A DNA stretch of 64,000 nucleotides, taken from NCBI GenBank assembly GCA_951813575.1, contig OX638375.1, positions 3,818,752-3,882,751 on the forward strand. The letters run 5' to 3'. The notes below the pieces were generated by a model. It was not told the origin of the DNA, ran no database searches, and saw only the letters and a program-made list of their open reading frames with translations. Positions 18,940 through 27,505 of the stretch are shown one piece after another. The stretch's first letter is position 1; every line of letters begins with the position of its first letter. This DNA is from Candidatus Binatia bacterium. GTDB lineage: Bacteria > Desulfobacterota > Binatia > UBA9968 > JAJDTQ01. Both the position numbers and the translations under genes were made by a program.

Positions 18940-20577
18940 ATGGCTACACCCTATCGCGAAATTCTGGACAAGGTACGGCTGGCGTTTCCCCAGCCGGTAT
19001 CCGATCCCATCCACGATTCGTACTTCATCCACTCCATCATGCGTGCGCTGGACCAGGTGGATGCGTTGAAGACGGAGTTGCCGATCCTCGGTGAACTGGT
19101 GCCGGGCGATTTCGAGGAGGCGCGGAAGTCGACCCTGCCGGCGGGGCCGTCGTCGGTGGAGACGGTGACCTCCGACCTGGTGGGGTACCTGCGGGGCATG
19201 ACCATCTTCGGCCATCCCCGCACGCAGCAGAACGTCATCCCGCCGCCCACCATCCCCAGCGTCATCGGCGTGCTGCTGGCTGCGTTGCACAACCCCAACA
19301 TCGCCTGGGACGAATACAGCCGGCTTGTGGCCCTGGCCGAGGTGGAGGCCGTGGGCATGACCGCGGCGCTCGTCGGCTACGACCCGGAACGGGCCGGCGG
19401 CGTGTTCACCTTCGGCGGCACCGGCACGTCGCTTTACGGCGTCAAGATGGGGCTGGAGAAGGCCTGTCCGGATACCATCCACAACGGCGTGTCCGAGGAC
19501 GCCGTCATCCTGGTGTCGGACGCCGGGCACTACTGCGCCGCCAACATCGCCGGTTGGCTCGGCCTCGGCACGCGGAACCTGATGACGGTGCCCACCACCG
19601 ACGACAACGAGATCGACTTGGTCCGGCTGGAGGAGGCTGCCCGAAAGGCCCTGACGGAGGGCAGGAAGATCGCCGCCATCATCGCCACCATGGGCACCAC
19701 CGACTCGTTCGGCATCGACGACCTCAAGGCCATCGCCACGCTGCGGGACGCGCTGGCGGACGAGTTCCGGCTCGCCTACCGCCCGCACATCCACGCCGAC
19801 GCGGTCATCGGCTGGGCGTGGTCGGTGTTCAACGACTACGATTTCGAAGGCAACCCCCTGGGCTTCCGGCCGCGCACCCTGCGCGCCCTGGCCGGGGCGT
19901 GCCGCCGCATCCGCCATCTGTCGCTGGCGGACTCCCTGGGCGTGGACTTCCACAAGACCGGCTTCACCCCGTACATCTCGAGCCTGGTGCTGGTGAAGGA
20001 CCGCACCGACCTGCACCGGGTTGCACGGGGTCCGGAGCAGATGCCCTACCTCTACCATTTCGGGGAACACCGGCCCGGCATGTACACGCTGGAAACCTCC
20101 CGGGCCGGCACCGGCCCGCTCGCCGCCATCGCCAACTACCGCCTGTTCGGGCGGCAGGGCCTGCAGGTGGTGCTGGGGCATATCGTGGAGATGGCCCAGC
20201 TCCTGCGCGAACACCTCGAAGGGCGCGAAGGCACCACCGTGCTCAACCGCGACAACTTCGGCACCGTGACTCTGTTCCGCGCCTACCCGCCGGATGTGGA
20301 CACCTTCGCCATCAAGCGCCAGGAGTTCGACGACCCCGCCTTCCGCGACACCCTGCTGTCCCACAACCAGTGGAACCGGAAGATCTTCCAGTACGTCCAC
20401 TCCGAAGCCATGGCCGGCCGTGGCGTGGTCATCTCCGCCACCGACTGCTACCGCCGCACCGCCTACGGCGAACCCATCTACGCCCTCAAGTCCTACATCC
20501 TGTCCCCGTTCGTGGACGAAGCGGACGTCGAGGCCGTGGTCGAAAAGATCATGGAAGCGCGGGAGAAGGTGGGGTAG
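18940..20577 (+). CDS. Group II PLP-dependent decarboxylase
   Basis: A 545-residue pyridoxal-phosphate decarboxylase of the glutamate/aromatic amino acid decarboxylase group. FTFGGTGTSLYGVKMG gives the cofactor phosphate region, HIHADAVIGWAW the pyridine-ring aspartate, and SLGVDFHKTGF the Schiff-base lysine. ATG at 18940 is preferred, with AGGA about eight bases upstream, giving MATPYREILDKV. An in-frame upstream start at 18841 would overlap the divergent GST promoter. The amino acid substrate cannot be told. It has no obvious partner gene. Confidence 0.87.
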   Translation: MATPYREILDKVRLAFPQPVSDPIHDSYFIHSIMRALDQVDALKTELPILGELVPGDFEEARKSTLPAGPSSVETVTSDLVGYLRGMTIFGHPRTQQNVIPPPTIPSVIGVLLAALHNPNIAWDEYSRLVALAEVEAVGMTAALVGYDPERAGGVFTFGGTGTSLYGVKMGLEKACPDTIHNGVSEDAVILVSDAGHYCAANIAGWLGLGTRNLMTVPTTDDNEIDLVRLEEAARKALTEGRKIAAIIATMGTTDSFGIDDLKAIATLRDALADEFRLAYRPHIHADAVIGWAWSVFNDYDFEGNPLGFRPRTLRALAGACRRIRHLSLADSLGVDFHKTGFTPYISSLVLVKDRTDLHRVARGPEQMPYLYHFGEHRPGMYTLETSRAGTGPLAAIANYRLFGRQGLQVVLGHIVEMAQLLREHLEGREGTTVLNRDNFGTVTLFRAYPPDVDTFAIKRQEFDDPAFRDTLLSHNQWNRKIFQYVHSEAMAGRGVVISATDCYRRTAYGEPIYALKSYILSPFVDEADVEAVVEKIMEAREKVG

Positions 20578-20642
20578 GGGCGCTGTCTTACCACTAGCGA
20601 ATTTGGAGAGAGGATACTTCTCGCCGCGCGGTGGAGCTGAGG

Positions 20643-20727
20643 TGTCCCCGAAAACTGGACAGATTGCTAGGGTGCATTCCACCGACTTAAGGAGGGATAC
20701 GCAATGAGCACACGATGGCGAATTTAG
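20643..20727 (+). mobile_element. Relic of an IS3-family left end
   Basis: TGTCCCCGAAAACTGGACAG (20643-20662) looks like an IS3-family terminal repeat. A leader with AAGGAGGGATACGCA and an ATG at 20704 follow. The reading frame, MSTRWRI, hits TAG after seven codons, where an OrfA transposase would continue. Nothing beyond looks like transposase, so only the end remains. It marks the junction between core genes and the decayed accessory region. Assignment is by motif resemblance only. Confidence 0.4.
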
Positions 20728-20759
20728 CGGGTCGTTGTTCTCCGCTAGTTGTTTCCTAT

Positions 20760-21674
20760 CTAGGCGACAACAATATTGCGCGCTCCAAAGTTAATTTCGC
20801 CGTATCTGACAATTGCATCTATCTTTGCTTTCATTACGTCGAACAATGGGAGGGATCCGTCAAGAATTAGAGCTAGATCTTCGCCGGTCATCAGTACAAT
20901 TCGTGGCGCATCACCAGAAAACTTGTTGATCGAAGTGTCGTCGAATCCTTCGGCGGCGAGAAATAACCCTCGGGTACTTTGGGCCTTGCCGCGAATCTTG
21001 CCGTCGAAAATTGAAAGGGCGGGTTGCTTGGTCTGTCCCTGAATCCACTTTACCTCAACAAGATAGTCGAACTTCTCGAATTTAAAGTGCCCATCAATCT
21101 GTTCTCTACCCGGTGTGCGGTACGGTTTCGTATGCTCAAGTTCCTCCAAATGGAGTAGTTCGAAGAACAAACTTTCGAGTTTGAACCCGCGTTGTTGCGG
21201 AGTTAGTTCATTAGTGCCGGCCATTTCCTGGAATTGTTTATTGAGGTCCGAAAGACGCTTGTTTCTTGCTGCTTTGCTCTCCACAGAACTCTCGTAGTTC
21301 GCGCGCGTTTTCTCGCGCTGGCGCTCCTTGATGGCTGCTTCAATAGGATCGTCACCGACCGTTTCACGGAACTGTTCTAGTAGCTGTCTCGCTCTCGCCG
21401 TGTCCAGCTTTTCGGGATCCACAGCGTTTCGCAGGCGGTAGAAGTTGGATACCAACCTCTTTATCGTCTCTGTTTCGCGGTTCTCGTCGAGGACGCGGAG
21501 AATGTTACGCATTACCTCGTACTTGTTGAAGGTTCCTTTCGGATACTGCTGATAAAGCGAACTTCGGACGCCGCTGCTCTCGAGAAAACTATGAAAGCTA
21601 TTCCAAAACCAAAAACAAGCTCCGGCAAGGCTCACCATCTGTTCCTTGATCTCAAAGTTGAGTTGTTGGGCCAT
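20760..21674 (-). CDS. PD-(D/E)XK restriction-endonuclease-like protein
   Basis: A 304-residue protein. The N-terminal ~150 residues are charged and helical (RQREKTRANYESSVESKAAR looks coiled-coil). The C-terminal part has REQIDGHFKFEKFDYLVEVKW, which fits the D...ExK core of Mrr-like nucleases, followed by FDGKIRGKAQSTRGLFLAAEGF, typical of type IV/Mrr-type enzymes. GGGAGGAG precedes the ATG at 21674. The base composition is clearly lower in G+C than the core genes, suggesting transfer. It may be a modification-dependent nuclease; no partner methylase is intact. Confidence 0.65.
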   Translation of the reverse strand: MAQQLNFEIKEQMVSLAGACFWFWNSFHSFLESSGVRSSLYQQYPKGTFNKYEVMRNILRVLDENRETETIKRLVSNFYRLRNAVDPEKLDTARARQLLEQFRETVGDDPIEAAIKERQREKTRANYESSVESKAARNKRLSDLNKQFQEMAGTNELTPQQRGFKLESLFFELLHLEELEHTKPYRTPGREQIDGHFKFEKFDYLVEVKWIQGQTKQPALSIFDGKIRGKAQSTRGLFLAAEGFDDTSINKFSGDAPRIVLMTGEDLALILDGSLPLFDVMKAKIDAIVRYGEINFGARNIVVA

Positions 21675-21857
21675 TCTAGAGACTCCTCCCGACGCTGATA
21701 TACACCTGCGGCGGCAAACTCGACGACCTGTGGAGCTTTTCTATAGAACCTACCATTCTCTGGTTGCCGAATGCTCAGCTGCGGTGAGCGCGATCTCTCG
21801 CCCCGGAATCCAGTAGCGGAGACAAACCAGAGTATACCGCAAGCATCACAAATCCTG

Positions 21858-22231
21858 AAGGAGGTCACTGTGCATCGAGCTTCTGAAACAGGCGGATATC
21901 GTGGTGACCAACCCTCCGTTTTCCCTGTTTCGCGAATACGTCGCCCAGCTCATGGAGCACGACAAGCAGTTCCTGATCATCGGGAACATGAACGCCGTCA
22001 CATACAAAGAGTTCTTTCCGTTGATCAATGACGGGAAAGTCTGGCTTGGTCCCAGCATCAAGAGCGGGGACAGGAACGTTCGGCGTGCCCCACCACTACC
22101 CGCTTGATGCCGCGACTGTGTGGATTGACGTTGACGGGAACAAGTTCATCAAGGTCAAGGGCGTGCGCTGGTTCACCAATCTTGATTTTCCGCAGAGGCA
22201 TGAAGACGTGATCCTCTACAAGCGCTACTAG
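21858..22231 (+). pseudogene. Remnant of an EcoRI-type adenine methyltransferase
   Basis: Translation gives CIELLKQADIVVTNPPFSLF, where NPPF is the catalytic motif IV, then LIIGNMNAVTYKEFFPL. After a frame change near 22075 it continues FGVPHHYPL...KVKGVRWFTNLDFPQRHEDVILYKRY and ends at an in-frame TAG. These blocks match the middle of M.EcoRI-family enzymes. The N-terminal SAM-binding half and the C-terminus are missing, so it cannot be active. Confidence 0.7.
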
Positions 22232-22263
22232 CCGGAGGAATACCCTGCCTACGACAACGACAA

Positions 22264-22858
22264 TGAAAACTGGCATGTCTGGCCAAAAGGCCAACGGTTA
22301 TCCCATCTTGAGGGGCAGGCGGCGCAAGGGAAAAGAATACCTCGAAATCGCAATTCAATGGACCAAGGACGAAGGCCAAACGGTCGAGGAGTACATGGCC
22401 GCGCATCAACACGATAGGACCGCAACTGCCTTGTAGAGTTACTTCCAGTCGGTAATCCACCGGGTGGAAGCGGTTTTCCCGAACTACCGAAATCAAATGA
22501 AAGGCGTGGATTGGGGCGGACTCTACGCACACCTCAAGAACGAGAGCTTGGACCCCAAGGCGCTAGAGGATGAGGTTGCCCGCCTGACGATAGACGACGA
22601 TGTGACGAAGAAGCGGGCATCTACGCCTATCTACTCACCGGCGAGGAAAGGCACCTGAGTATTCGCGCCTTCACCCCTGCCATGAAGTAGGGGGCGTTCG
22701 AGATTCAAAAGGGCATCTGCAAGGTATGCGCGAAGACGTTTGAGATGACGAACATGGAGGCCGACCACATCACCCCTTGGGCTGAGGGTGGCAAGACAAT
22801 CCCAGAGAACTGTCAAATGCTGTGCAAGGATTGCAATCGCAGGAAATCCAACATATGA
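22264..22858 (+). pseudogene. Decayed HNH endonuclease (DUF262-associated type)
   Basis: Pieces in two frames give KEYLEIAIQWTKDEGQ, VDWGGLYAHLKNE and, after a frameshift near 22615, [15 protein letters not shown] then [15 protein letters not shown] and [16 protein letters not shown]. The last three blocks form an HNH/zinc-finger nuclease core with CxxC and CxxC. In-frame stops lie at about 22435 and 22688. The N-terminus is lost, and the remnant follows the methylase remnant directly. Confidence 0.7.
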
Positions 22859-22898
22859 GCGCACAGGGCATAGTATGGAGCGCCAGACGGAGGACACG

Positions 22899-23070
22899 AT
22901 GTCAGAGAGACCAAGGGCGCGACGCGGAAGCCGCCGAGCAAGCTTCAGCCGACGAGGCCGAGATGGAAGAGGTCATCGTGATCGACGCGACACTCGACCA
23001 GCTCGCGGGCGCGGTGCTGGCTGGCGGTGCGCCGGGCAGAGAGCCCGTGAAGCCAACGGCCTCAAAGTAA
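22899..23070 (+). pseudogene. Small hypothetical protein gene, probably frame-damaged
   Basis: GGAGG precedes an ATG at 22899, but that frame turns into arginine-rich nonsense. The plausible acidic C-terminus, EEVIVIDATLDQLAGAVLAGG onward, is in another frame and ends at 23070, only four bases before the next ATG. I read this as a short partner of the downstream nuclease with one or two frameshifts. An intact alternative is an ATG at 22963 (35 codons). Confidence 0.3.
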
Positions 23071-23074
23071 TTTG

Positions 23075-23488
23075 ATGCTGACCGAGAACGACGTTGTGGA
23101 GGCCGTCGCGAACCATCTTCGGGCGGCTGGCTGGCGCGTTGAAAGCACCAGCAGGACCAACGACCGCGGCCATGACATCTTGGCGACGAAGGATAGGGTG
23201 ACACTCGCAATCGAGGCAAAGGGCGAGACATCGAGCAAGCTCGGCTCCCGTCGTCACGGGCAGGCGTTCAGTAGCGGCCAAAAGATCAGCCATGTATCTC
23301 GTGCCCTGTACAAAGCGGCCTCCGTCTTTAGCGCAGGCCAATACCGCGCAGGGATCGCGCTGCCTGCGACCGACAGACACCGGAAGCTCATCATGGAAGT
23401 TGGGCCTGCGCTGGAGGCGTTGAATGTGTCGGTCTTCTTCGTTCGCAGTGACGGAACCGTATCCCCGCATAGGCACTCAGGTATATGA
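23075..23488 (+). CDS. Small PD-(D/E)XK nuclease-like protein
   Basis: A 137-residue protein with a restriction-endonuclease-like core: WRVESTSRTNDRGHDILATK, then VTLAIEAKGETSSK, i.e. D...ExK, and a following helix with SSGQKISHVSRALYKA. Length and layout match stand-alone members of this fold. ATG at 23075 is used; a TTG three bases upstream is also open. No cognate methylase is visible. It may be a defence nuclease or a remnant of an R-M cassette, given the debris upstream. Confidence 0.6.
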   Translation: MLTENDVVEAVANHLRAAGWRVESTSRTNDRGHDILATKDRVTLAIEAKGETSSKLGSRRHGQAFSSGQKISHVSRALYKAASVFSAGQYRAGIALPATDRHRKLIMEVGPALEALNVSVFFVRSDGTVSPHRHSGI

Positions 23489-23952
23489 TCCCAAAAACGG
23501 CAAACAGACAGTCCGTGGCTTGGTATCTGAGAAAGGCCGGCCGGAGGCGGTTGGCGATGGAGCCGACATCACCAATGCGCGGGAAGGCGACGGACAATGC
23601 GGGTTCAGCGTTGGGGATGTAGCTGGATCAATCGGTTCGGCAAGTCCTGGGGATGCGCATGAAGCCGTCCGCCATGCGCCGGGGGGCCGCGTGGGCTCAC
23701 CTGCATCTCCCGACCGGGACCGTTCGGTCAGGAGTCACTCCGCGGTCCGAGGTGTGCCGTTTATGGAGGCCAGGATCGCCGACAAGCTGTACGACATCAA
23801 CTGGATCGACTGGCTGATGCACTTTGAGTTCTCGTAAACTCGGGTGTGGAGGTCCGGTGCGCCCAGGTAATCACAGCAGCCTCAGGGGGTTCTGTTGAGC
23901 CGGGTCTCCACACCAGACTGAGCCCTCGTCCTGAGAAAATGAAAGGAACAAG
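23489..23952. other. Gene-poor stretch with a 9-bp inverted repeat
   Basis: No convincing gene. An open frame ending at 23837 (tail IADKLYDINWIDWLMHFEFS) overlaps the nuclease gene at its start and is unlike any family I know. GGTGTGGAG (23843-23851) and CTCCACACC (23906-23914) are perfect inverted repeats 54 bp apart. They could be a stem, an operator for the next gene or a recombination scar. Confidence 0.4.
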
Positions 23953-24723
23953 ATGGGAGTGAAAAGAATCCAGTGTTTTGTCGCTATGTGGCTGGGGGAC
24001 GATGAATCCTCACGAAACGAGATGAACCAACTCTACGACCTTGTAATCCAGCCAGCCCTTGCTGCGAGCGGTATAGACGCCTACCGCGTGGATCGTGATC
24101 CTTCAACCGACAAGATCGACGACCGAATCCGAGAGAAGCTCGACGCCTGCGACATGGTTTTGGTTGAACTGACGCACAATCCGGAGACGGGAATTCGCGG
24201 AAGCGTCATTTATGAGGCGGGATACGCTCACGGCAGTGAGAAACCGACGATCTGGATGTGTCGCGAAGATCTAGCCAGCAATACCCCTTTCGACATCAGA
24301 CAGTTCAGGCAGATCCGCTGGAATCTGCGCAAACTCACGGCGGCCGCAGATGAGTTGACGGAAGTTGCCGCTGCCAGGGCGGAGGAGGTCAGTTCACGTA
24401 TCGACGAAGATTACATTCCCAATATCGCCGCGAAGGAGGTTAGCGCCGCCGACCCCGACGAAGTGCTGGACGATGATCTGAAAGCGCTGTTTCTCCAAAT
24501 TGCCGACAGGATGGAGGCCGAGGACCAAGCCCCAGTCCTGCTTAATCTCCCAGCTAATGAGGTGGCGCTTTTCGAGGAATTGGAATCACGCGGACTTTTT
24601 TCTTACGCGGAAACTTCGTCTTCTTTGGGGTCTGATGGACTGATGTATGTGGCGACTCGCCTCACCTACAAGGGGCTGCAATTGCACCGGACGCTGAAAT
24701 CAACGCTGGGCGGGAATCCCTGA
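23953..24723 (+). CDS. Deoxyribosyltransferase/TIR-like fold protein
   Basis: A 256-residue protein. Its first ~130 residues read as a nucleoside 2-deoxyribosyltransferase-like (TIR-related) domain: RIQCFVAMWLGDDE, GIDAYRVDRDPSTDKIDDRI, DMVLVELTHNPETGIRGSV, YEAGYAHGSEKPTIWMCR and FDIRQFRQIRW. The glutamate in YEAG is the likely catalytic residue. The remaining ~120 residues are acidic and unassigned. Proteins with this domain occur in antiviral and nucleotide-signalling loci, so NAD- or nucleotide-directed chemistry is possible. AAAGGAAC precedes the ATG. It stands alone. Confidence 0.7.
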   Translation: MGVKRIQCFVAMWLGDDESSRNEMNQLYDLVIQPALAASGIDAYRVDRDPSTDKIDDRIREKLDACDMVLVELTHNPETGIRGSVIYEAGYAHGSEKPTIWMCREDLASNTPFDIRQFRQIRWNLRKLTAAADELTEVAAARAEEVSSRIDEDYIPNIAAKEVSAADPDEVLDDDLKALFLQIADRMEAEDQAPVLLNLPANEVALFEELESRGLFSYAETSSSLGSDGLMYVATRLTYKGLQLHRTLKSTLGGNP

Positions 24724-25388
24724 ACGCGTGGTGCCCAACAAGGCTTGCTATGCTGCCCGGGGTGGCCCAGAACACGTCGCTGCCAGCCAGCGATCAGTCG
24801 ATATCTTGGCTCTTGCGTCGTCCATCCAACTCCTGCACTCGCGTTCGTCAATGATGTCAGTCGGGAGTTGAGCGAGGTCTTCGGTGGTGGGGAAAGCCGA
24901 GCTGAGAAGGAAGAATGTCAATCACGCTCCGGAGCTTGACGGAGTTGCTGTGGCGCCGCTTGGGGGCGGCACCATGGCGGATGGATCGAGTACACTTTGC
25001 GTCTTGTGGGCAGATAGGTTGCTTGACGAAATCCGACGCCATCAAGAGTGCTTCGATGGCCAGCGGGCTGAACTTCGGGCGGCCCTCCAGGACAAAGGGA
25101 ATTAAGCCCACTGGTGAGATGAACTTCGCTCTCGTTTTGTGCGACGGGCCAAATCTATCGGACGAACTGGTCGCATCCCTGAGACGCGATCAGTGTCTGA
25201 GCCGGAATCTCTGGCCTATGGGATTCTTGGTGGTAGAACGGACCACGCATGTGCCTGTCGTAGTGTCATTCAGACCATGATTCACTTCGCCTCCACATCC
25301 GGCAATCGCAACCTCGACTTGCGCCAAGCGGTACACCCAACGGGAACACGTAGGCAGCCGTGTTCTTCAGAATTAGGAGTTTGGGGAG
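24724..25388. other. Gene-free accessory stretch
   Basis: Only short overlapping open frames on both strands, none with conserved motifs. G+C is lower than the core. A minus-strand frame at 24857-25111 (starts MGLIPFVLEGRPKFSPLAIE) is the least unlikely but has no support. I see no promoter, RNA or repeat I would name. Confidence 0.4.
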
Positions 25389-25607
25389 TCATTGACCTAC
25401 CCGCTCGGTGCGCACCGGCAGTGCTTTCGCGTCCAACGTGGACAGATCAACGCGCTGGAATGCTTTGTCGATGTCAAAGCCCACGACCTCTCCGGTGGCG
25501 TCGAGGTCGATGTTGAAACCTAGCGCGATTTCGCGGGTGGTCGTCCCGGGGCCGGGCTTGAGGCTTACGTAGAGGCTGTCAGTCTCGGGGTAGTAGGACA
25601 GTTTCAC
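25389..25607 (-). CDS. DUF2283 family protein
   Basis: A 72-residue protein starting at a GTG (25607): VKLSYYPETDSLYVSL, then TREIALGFNIDLDATGEVVGFDIDKA. The YY-ET/D-LYV-L and D-GEVVGFDI pattern is that of DUF2283, small beta proteins of unknown biochemical role often encoded beside toxin-antitoxin genes. It lies 43 bp downstream of the PIN gene on the same strand and may be the last gene of that unit. Confidence 0.7.
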   Translation of the reverse strand: MKLSYYPETDSLYVSLKPGPGTTTREIALGFNIDLDATGEVVGFDIDKAFQRVDLSTLDAKALPVRTERVGQ

Positions 25608-25650
25608 CGGCGTTCGTCTCCAAATTTGCCACCAAAGGAGATCTGGCTGT

Positions 25651-26112
25651 TCAAGTTCGGCACAAGTCCTTCCTCTGAAGTAGCCTTTGGTGAGTGCGTT
25701 GGAAGTCGCTGCCTTCAAGGGTCGAATAGACCTTGCCTCGCGGGCTGTCGATGAGCCTCTTGTCCTTGAAATCCCGTTGGAGGGCAGCATCGTTAGAGTA
25801 CAAGAGACGTGCGCCGCTCACGATGGCGAGGGCCAAAACGTGCAGGTCGTCGGACCTACACAGCCCCTCTTCCTGGAGTTCCCGTGTCTTCGCAGCCACC
25901 TCGTTTTCGCGTACCTGCTGGATCCGTCCAGAATTGAGCGCTTCCCGAGCCCATTCTCGTGCTGGTGTGCGGTCCAGTTCTGCCAAGAGTTGGCCGCCGA
26001 CAAACAGACGTCCACTGCGTGCGTTGATCCAATCAAAAAATCTCGCCCCGGCCTCCGGGCGGTCAGTGCCGAACACTTCAGAGGCTACGTTTGCGTCGAC
26101 AATCGCACACAT
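25651..26112 (-). CDS. PIN-domain RNase
   Basis: A 153-residue PIN domain: MCAIVDANVASEVFG gives the first acidic residue, LLAELDR the second, and CRSDDLHVLALAIVSGARLLYSND the third and fourth. All four acidic positions of the VapC-type active site are present. ATG at 26112 gives the conserved start; an ATG at 26145 would overlap the ATPase gene. It follows the ATPase stop by four bases, so the two are probably co-translated. Unlike ordinary VapC genes it has no small antitoxin upstream; the large ATPase takes that place. Confidence 0.75.
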   Translation of the reverse strand: MCAIVDANVASEVFGTDRPEAGARFFDWINARSGRLFVGGQLLAELDRTPAREWAREALNSGRIQQVRENEVAAKTRELQEEGLCRSDDLHVLALAIVSGARLLYSNDAALQRDFKDKRLIDSPRGKVYSTLEGSDFQRTHQRLLQRKDLCRT

Positions 26113-26116
26113 GCGG

Positions 26117-27475
26117 TCAGAGCCCCAGGGACCTCCGGGTCTCATTCATGAAGAAACTGCGGTAAGTATCGGGAGCACCCACAATGTTTCCCTCCAGGTC
26201 TATACGGAGCGAGTGAATCTGAACGTCCAAGTCGCCGCGCTCAAAGAAGAGGATGGAAACATCTTCGGGTTTCAACGACCCTTTGCCATCGCGAACGTCC
26301 ATGCGCACACGGTCCAGCATGTGGTCGCTATGGGTTTCGACTATCAACTGCCGGTTGGGTCCAGCGAGGTGACAGAACAAGCTTCCAAGTGCGGCTTGAG
26401 CGCTGGGGTGGAGATGGACTTCGGGCTGTTGCAAGAGGAACACGTTCGGCCGGTTGTAGCGCCCGAGAAAGCCGGACCAGGTGTCAGGCCGGACTAGTTC
26501 TATAATCACCGGGAGTACTTGACTGACGCCATAGCCGACGTCGATCAGGTTGCGTTGGGGACCTTTCGTCCCTTTTGCCTTTCCACTGAATTTCCTGATC
26601 TGCACCTGAAAGGGTTCGCTTCCCTTCGCCCCGAAGGACTTGACTGAAATCTCGTCGAACAGCCCGGATAGTCGCCCGAAGGTTTCCAGTGCGTTTTTCA
26701 GGCCCTTCCACTCACGTTTGTCCTGAAGAAAGACTTCGGCGAGGTACATCGGGACATAGTCGCCTTCCGGGTCTGGAGTGGGTCGCGAGGGATCATAAGT
26801 GCGCCGGGGTTTGGAACGCACGGGCGCACTGGCGTACGGCCGTTGGCTCTGACGGCCAAATAGCTTCACCTTGTTAGCGACCTCAGAAAGATGTCGAAGC
26901 AGGTCCCAATCCGCGGTGGCGGGAGGTTCGGTGCCGTTTGTGTTCTCAAGGGTGCCCGGGTGCACATCAAAGGGCCAGGGTTCGTGTTCCAGTTCTGGGT
27001 CTACCTCTCCTATCCAAGCGCCGTTCGGCGTTCCTAAGCTAAGGCGTGGAGGCCATTCATCGTATTGGAGTTCTTCCTCGACCCAAACGTCGACGCAACT
27101 AAACCGTTTGCTGCTGGGCGTCGCCGCAGGTCCTTGACGCTCGAAGGTGATGTCGAAGCGATATGGCGATGGCGTTGCGGCTTTCTTGCCACCCTCAATT
27201 CCCCGCGTAGCGGAGAAGCCCACGTGGAAGGCACTCGCCCGACCGGCTCGACCCCCTCTGTGGTGAGCGATCTCGTCGAAGCTGCCGAGGTCGTAGGGTT
27301 CCTCTTTGAAATCCGGGTCGGTTCGGCGGTAGGCGACATCCCACAACGCCCGGATTAACGCTAGAAACGAGGTCTTGCCGGTGCTGTTTTCACCTACAAG
27401 AAGGGTCAGCGGCGCCAAGCGAGCCGTCTGCTCTTCACGAAAGCAACGAAAATTCTTAAGGGTGATCGAATCCAT
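26117..27475 (-). CDS. ABC-type AAA ATPase (AAA_21/DUF3696-like), partner of PIN nuclease
   Basis: A 452-residue SMC-like ATPase. It begins MDSITLKNFRCF with Walker A GENSTGKTS near residue 30, has a signature-like YGVSQVLP, Walker B VFLLQQPEVHLHP near residue 350, and a switch histidine in VETHSDHML near 380. QQPE stands where many relatives have EEPE; I recall QQPE as a variant within this family, so it need not mean inactivity. Such ATPases act as sensors with an effector nuclease next door (OLD, PARIS and others). The four-base gap to the PIN gene suggests that design here. Confidence 0.8.
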   Translation of the reverse strand: MDSITLKNFRCFREEQTARLAPLTLLVGENSTGKTSFLALIRALWDVAYRRTDPDFKEEPYDLGSFDEIAHHRGGRAGRASAFHVGFSATRGIEGGKKAATPSPYRFDITFERQGPAATPSSKRFSCVDVWVEEELQYDEWPPRLSLGTPNGAWIGEVDPELEHEPWPFDVHPGTLENTNGTEPPATADWDLLRHLSEVANKVKLFGRQSQRPYASAPVRSKPRRTYDPSRPTPDPEGDYVPMYLAEVFLQDKREWKGLKNALETFGRLSGLFDEISVKSFGAKGSEPFQVQIRKFSGKAKGTKGPQRNLIDVGYGVSQVLPVIIELVRPDTWSGFLGRYNRPNVFLLQQPEVHLHPSAQAALGSLFCHLAGPNRQLIVETHSDHMLDRVRMDVRDGKGSLKPEDVSILFFERGDLDVQIHSLRIDLEGNIVGAPDTYRSFFMNETRRSLGL

Positions 27476-27505
27476 TGTGGCTCCTGAACTCTCGTCGCTC
27501 CCTCC

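Noticed and set aside
18865..20682. 605-codon antisense frame across the PLP decarboxylase
   Set aside because: Histidine/glycine-rich shadow of a clear gene.
23424..23837. 137-codon frame overlapping the small nuclease gene
   Set aside because: Overlaps a better-supported gene and shows no family pattern.
24857..25111. 84-codon minus-strand frame
   Set aside because: No RBS, motif or partner; not supported.
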